Assembly: GCA_001778455.1 (NCBI GenBank)
Contig: MFGX01000105.1
Location: forward strand, 12,372 to 21,564
DNA: 9,193 nt
Reading direction: 5' to 3'
Source: Candidatus Fraserbacteria bacterium RBG_16_55_9
GTDB taxonomy: Bacteria; Bipolaricaulota; Bipolaricaulia; RBG-16-55-9
The position numbers and the translations under genes are program-made. This document shows positions 6,128-9,193 of this stretch, piece after piece; within the stretch, counting starts at the first letter, position 1, and each line of letters begins with the position of its first letter. The notes beneath the pieces were generated by a model. It was not told the DNA's origin. It saw nothing but the letters and a program-made list of their open reading frames with translations, and did not search any database.

Positions 6128-7204
6128 ATGAAAGGCAGAGTATCGGCAGCGGCACTGATCTTGACGGGTACACTGCTCCTCATCATGCTTTCAACTGCCC
6201 ATGGGCAGATCCCGCTACGCGATCCCAACGGGCGTTGTCTGCTCGAGTGCCATGGCGACCCTGAGTTCAAGGAGGAGACCGCTCCTGGGCAGTATCGCAC
6301 GCTCTATGTGGACTACGAGCAATTCAAGCTCTCCGTGCACCGCGAAAAGCTCTGCGTCGATTGTCATACGGATGTCACGTTGATTCCCCATGAGCGGCGG
6401 CCGGAGGAAATCCATTGCTTACAATGTCACTACCAAGGCAATGTCGTGGGCGCGCCCATCACAGAGCGCCCGGAGAAATACAAGGAAAGCGTGCACGGCA
6501 AGGCTCTTCAACACGGCAATCCCGACGCTCCCGATTGTCGCAATTGTCACGGCGTCCACGATGCGCGTGCGCCCTATGACTCGCTCTCCACCGTCTATCG
6601 CATGAATATCCCCAAGACCTGCGGCCGCTGCCATCTCGATGTCTACACCGTCTACCTCGAGAGCGTCCATGGCGTCGCTGTCACGCGAGGCGTGCCCGAA
6701 GCAGCGGTCTGCTCCGATTGTCACCGTGAGCACGACCTACTCTCTCCGCAGGATCCACGCAGCTCTCTCTACCCGATGAACGTCGCAGGAACCTGCGCAA
6801 CGTGTCATGCGAATGAAGAACTGATGCATCAGGTGGGTATCTCGGCGGAACAAGTGGAAGCTTTCAAGGAGAACTTCCACGGAATCGCGCTCGAGTTTGG
6901 GGTGCTAAGAGTAGCTCGCTGCACAAGCTGTCACGAGTACCACTTGATCCTGCCCAGCGACGATCCGCGCTCCTCCGTTCACCCCGAAAATCTGGCCCAA
7001 ACCTGCGGACAGTGTCACCCCAATGCCACGGACAATGTCGCCAAGGGGAAGTTCCATCTCATTCCCAGCAACCCAGAGGCAGGGATCGTCTTCTGGGTAA
7101 GCCAATTCTTCAAGTGGCTGACGATCAGCGTATTGGCCGGGCTTTTCTTGCATATCTTGCTTGATCTTTATGGACGCCTGCGGCACAAAGCGACCGGCGG
7201 CTGA
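6128..7204 (+). CDS. Membrane-anchored nine-haem cytochrome c
   Basis: A 358-residue protein. The start at 6128 is chosen because it is followed directly by a signal sequence (hydrophobic core about 7-24, then AHGQ); the frame is open far upstream but only over the preceding gene. Eight canonical CXXCH sites have first Cys at 76, 97, 137, 165, 195, 223, 265 and 293. A first site, CLLECH (37-42), is CX3CH. Likely distal His residues are in SVHR, SVHG, SVHG and NFHG (71, 123, 181, 251). A C-terminal helix (about 320-346) with H342 anchors it, with a basic end. It is a longer paralogue of the seven-haem protein at 4571 and is also related to the haem domain at 1193. It precedes a second diheme cytochrome b by 11 nt; together they resemble a split version of Geobacter CbcL (nine-haem domain fused to a b-type domain). 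Haem-site periodicity suggests growth by internal duplication. Confidence 0.92.
   Translation: MKGRVSAAALILTGTLLLIMLSTAHGQIPLRDPNGRCLLECHGDPEFKEETAPGQYRTLYVDYEQFKLSVHREKLCVDCHTDVTLIPHERRPEEIHCLQCHYQGNVVGAPITERPEKYKESVHGKALQHGNPDAPDCRNCHGVHDARAPYDSLSTVYRMNIPKTCGRCHLDVYTVYLESVHGVAVTRGVPEAAVCSDCHREHDLLSPQDPRSSLYPMNVAGTCATCHANEELMHQVGISAEQVEAFKENFHGIALEFGVLRVARCTSCHEYHLILPSDDPRSSVHPENLAQTCGQCHPNATDNVAKGKFHLIPSNPEAGIVFWVSQFFKWLTISVLAGLFLHILLDLYGRLRHKATGG
6236..6253 (+). other. Non-canonical CX3CH haem-binding site
   Basis: The codons read TGT-CTG-CTC-GAG-TGC-CAT, giving CLLECH followed by GDP. The context (CHG) is that of a first haem site in this family, so one extra residue seems to have been inserted between the two Cys. 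Whether haem is attached cannot be decided from sequence. Confidence 0.6.
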
Positions 7205-7209
7205 AGGAG
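7204..7209 (+). promoter_or_regulatory. Shine-Dalgarno for the second diheme cytochrome b
   Basis: AAGGAG at 7204-7209 overlaps the last base of the upstream stop codon and ends 6 nt before the ATG at 7216. This confirms that start and hence the long charged N-terminal extension of the protein. Confidence 0.7.
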
Positions 7210-7215
7210 TTACTG

Positions 7216-8124
7216 ATGACAGAAGACCACCCCGAGAGCACAGAGAAACAGCTGACAGAGGAGCTGCAGCGCGAACTTGCGACTGAGCTTGAGGCACAAC
7301 TCAATCATCCCCTCGATGAGGCGGACAAGAAACGCATTAAGCAGCTGATCAAGGAACAAGTGCAGGTTTCGCTTCGGCAGAAGAAGCAGAAGCTGGAGGC
7401 TGAGCGGCAAGCGCTCTTGAAAGCAAGAGAAGAGTATTTTGTGCGCTTTGGGCTGAACGTTCGCCTGCAGCATATCGTGATGGCCGTGAGTGTCATCTTG
7501 CTCATCGTCACGGGCCTGCCCATCAAGTTTCATGAAGCGGCATGGGCCCAGTTCTTTTTCCGACTGACCGGGGGGCTTGAAGCGGTCAGAATCATCCACC
7601 GCGTGGGCGCTTCTCTGCTGATTTTGGTGGGAATCTGGCACATGCTCTGGCTGCTCACGGCCACGGGCCGCCGCGACTTCTGGTTGCTCCTCCCCCGCCG
7701 CAAGGACCTTCTCGACTTCTTCTTGAATGCCAAACAGATGTTGGGCTTGACGAAGGAGCGCCCGCAGTTCGGGCGATACAGCTACGTCGAGAAATTCGAT
7801 TATTGGGCCGTCTATTGGGGCATGGTCATCATGATCGGCACGGGGCTGTTCTTGTGGTTCCATGATCTCGCCATGACGTATCTGCCCAAGTATGTGCTCG
7901 ATATTGCACGCGAGGCCCACTCGGATGAGGCAATGCTCGCAACTCTGGCCATCGTCATCTGGCACTGGTACAACACTCACTTTAACCCTTCGGCCTTCCC
8001 GTTCAACCCCACGATCTTCACGGGCAAGATCCCCAAGCACCGCATGATCGAGGAGCACCCCCTCGAATACGAAGAGATGCTCCAGAAGCGCGAGCAGCAG
8101 CAAGAGCGGGAGCGTGAGGGATGA
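7216..8124 (+). CDS. Diheme cytochrome b (FdnI/HydC-like) with N-terminal charged helical extension
   Basis: This 302-residue paralogue of the protein at 5370 has four helices at about 86-105, 126-147, 194-214 and 237-256. Candidate haem ligands are H86, H128, H142, H235 and H250, aligning with H24, H66, H80, H174 and H189 of the first copy. RYSYVEKFDYW (187-197) precedes helix 3, and EEHPLEYE (279-286) sits in the hydrophilic tail. Unlike the first copy, it begins with about 75 residues rich in Glu, Lys, Gln and Arg that read as long amphipathic or coiled-coil helices before helix 1. The membrane orientation probably places them in the cytoplasm, where they could dock a soluble partner; that is inference. 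The gene follows the nine-haem cytochrome by 11 nt and overlaps the next gene as ATGA. It probably exchanges electrons between quinone and that cytochrome. Confidence 0.9.
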   Translation: MTEDHPESTEKQLTEELQRELATELEAQLNHPLDEADKKRIKQLIKEQVQVSLRQKKQKLEAERQALLKAREEYFVRFGLNVRLQHIVMAVSVILLIVTGLPIKFHEAAWAQFFFRLTGGLEAVRIIHRVGASLLILVGIWHMLWLLTATGRRDFWLLLPRRKDLLDFFLNAKQMLGLTKERPQFGRYSYVEKFDYWAVYWGMVIMIGTGLFLWFHDLAMTYLPKYVLDIAREAHSDEAMLATLAIVIWHWYNTHFNPSAFPFNPTIFTGKIPKHRMIEEHPLEYEEMLQKREQQQEREREG

Positions 8125-9193
8125 GGCGGAAGACGCGCTGGATTCTACTCACTGTCGGATTGATCGTCTTCGCGTGGCTACTGTGGGTAGGGGCGCGGGT
8201 GACGGACCGACCGGAATTCTGCGCTTCTTGCCATTTTATGCAGCCGTTCGTCACAAACTGGGAGAACTCCACACACGCGAGCATCAATTGCATCAACTGC
8301 CATTACGAAAGAGGGTTCGGGGGCTACCTCGCCGGGAAGGCCCGCCTGCTCGCGGAGATGCTCCGTTACTGGACAGGAGCCTACAACGTGCGCCCCCATG
8401 CCCGCATAGCCGACGAGAACTGCCTGAACTGCCACCCAGAGAAAGCCTTGGAAACCGCGACTCCCTATAAACAGAAGATCCAATTCAGCCACCAACAGCA
8501 CTCTGGCAATCCTGCGCGCGGAATTGAGCTTGTTTGCAATAGTTGCCACTCGGAACTGGTCCAGGGCAGTCATACCGCCGTGGATGAGAGGACCTGCATC
8601 ACCTGTCACTTCGTGGGTCTGCCGAACGGAGAGCCCCTCGGTTCCTGCCAGGGCTGCCACGGGCCACCCAAAGACACGATTCTAGTGGACAGCATCGTCT
8701 TTAATCATTCAGATTACTTAAAGAGTGGTGTGGATTGCCTAACCTGTCATCTTCATGTGACGCGCGGCTCCGGTGATGTGCCTCCGCAGATGTGCTATGC
8801 CTGCCATGTGGAACGTTTCGCGCAGTACGGCAACACCGAGCTAGTTCATCGTGTTCACGTGACGAATCAGCAGCTGAAATGTTCGGACTGCCATACGGAT
8901 CTTGAGCACAGCAAGTTCGAGCTGACCCAGGCACTCGCACCCGATTGTCGGATCTGCCACGGCGGGCGCCACTCAGTTCAGGAAGAGATCTACATCGGCA
9001 CTGGAGGCAGCGGAATCCCTCCCAGCCCAGATCCCATGTTCCTGTCGGGCGTCACCTGCTCCGGCTGCCATCGTTTTCCCGGACAGTCTGCGGGAGCCGC
9101 AGTGCCCGCCGCCAAGCCGGAAGTCTGCATCACCTGCCATGGGCCCGGGTTCGACCGACTCCTTGCGAGTTGGCAGGACTCGATCGTAGCTTT
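8121..9193 (+). CDS. Partial NapC/NrfH-headed giant multiheme cytochrome c (12 haems visible; runs off the window)
   Basis: The frame opens at ATG 8121, overlapping the upstream stop (ATGA 8121-8124), and stays open to the window end: 357 codons with no stop. GGGAG at 8108-8112 is a fair Shine-Dalgarno. After an N-terminal helix (about 7-25) comes FCASCHFM...NW..STH, the NapC/NrfH CXXCHxM signature. Twelve CXXCH sites have first Cys at 34, 57, 101, 139, 159, 176, 206, 225, 254, 276, 313 and 336. Each matches in order a site of the 19-haem protein at 2693, and linker motifs match too (CHSELVQG, VHRVHVT, IYIGTGGSGI). The visible end, ASWQD, falls where the paralogue enters its haem-free helical stretch, so a further 250 or so residues and about seven haems may be missing. 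Its third haem site is canonical, unlike the CX4CH of the paralogue. It is probably a quinol dehydrogenase or haem relay in the periplasm. Confidence 0.9.
   Translation, partial: MRRKTRWILLTVGLIVFAWLLWVGARVTDRPEFCASCHFMQPFVTNWENSTHASINCINCHYERGFGGYLAGKARLLAEMLRYWTGAYNVRPHARIADENCLNCHPEKALETATPYKQKIQFSHQQHSGNPARGIELVCNSCHSELVQGSHTAVDERTCITCHFVGLPNGEPLGSCQGCHGPPKDTILVDSIVFNHSDYLKSGVDCLTCHLHVTRGSGDVPPQMCYACHVERFAQYGNTELVHRVHVTNQQLKCSDCHTDLEHSKFELTQALAPDCRICHGGRHSVQEEIYIGTGGSGIPPSPDPMFLSGVTCSGCHRFPGQSAGAAVPAAKPEVCITCHGPGFDRLLASWQDSIVA

Noticed and set aside
7210..8103. 297-residue antisense frame across the second cytochrome b gene
   Set aside because: It lies opposite a clear membrane cytochrome gene and shows no motif; long antisense frames are common in biased coding sequence.
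1..9193. CRISPR array, tRNA/rRNA or mobile element
   Set aside because: Coding sequence fills nearly the whole window; repeated sequence is explained by recurring haem motifs in paralogous proteins.

Overview
This window is one dense, co-directional (+ strand) cluster of respiratory electron-transfer genes: a Rieske/cytochrome b module, two diheme membrane cytochrome b proteins and five multiheme c-type cytochromes. By motif count the window encodes 54 canonical CXXCH haem sites plus one CX4CH and one CX3CH site (56 in all), with the last gene still running at the window edge. The sequence is moderately GC-rich by eye (not counted). The gene set implies a bacterium with a periplasm, probably a diderm, that uses quinones and c-type cytochromes for anaerobic or mineral/extracellular respiration. 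The phylum cannot be assigned from this sequence.

Layout. Positions 1-58 are a short lead-in with a strong Shine-Dalgarno. Module A (59-4507) holds a Tat-exported Rieske iron-sulfur protein (59-520), a b6-type cytochrome b N-terminal half (523-1215), a fusion of the cytochrome b C-terminal half (subunit IV) with a nine-haem periplasmic cytochrome (1193-2686), and a NapC/NrfH-headed cytochrome with 19 predicted haems (2693-4507). A 63-bp gap (4508-4570), the only real intergenic space, separates it from module B (4571 to the window end). Module B holds a seven-haem cytochrome (4571-5380) with a diheme cytochrome b (5370-6125), a nine-haem cytochrome (6128-7204) with a second diheme cytochrome b (7216-8124), and a second NapC/NrfH-headed cytochrome (8121 to beyond 9193). 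The last is a paralogue of the one that ends module A. Genes overlap or nearly abut inside each module, so each is probably one transcript.

Inferred working. The Rieske/cytochrome b part looks like a menaquinol-oxidising complex III variant in which the usual cytochrome c1 or f is replaced by a nine-haem domain fused to subunit IV. The two c/b pairs resemble, in architecture, the Geobacter CbcBA pair and a split CbcL (quinone dehydrogenases that pass electrons to periplasmic haem wires). The two giant NapC-like proteins have the CXXCHxM signature of quinol-dehydrogenase tetrahaem proteins and could be further quinol entry points or long haem relays. Several quinol routes side by side would let the cell match electron output to acceptors of different potential. 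Points of note are a PPWY motif where complex III normally has PEWY at the Qo site, loss of the Cys that anchors haem cn in cytochrome b6, non-standard haem motifs in two proteins, and mini-ORFs with strong Shine-Dalgarno sequences that overlap the first start codon of each module.
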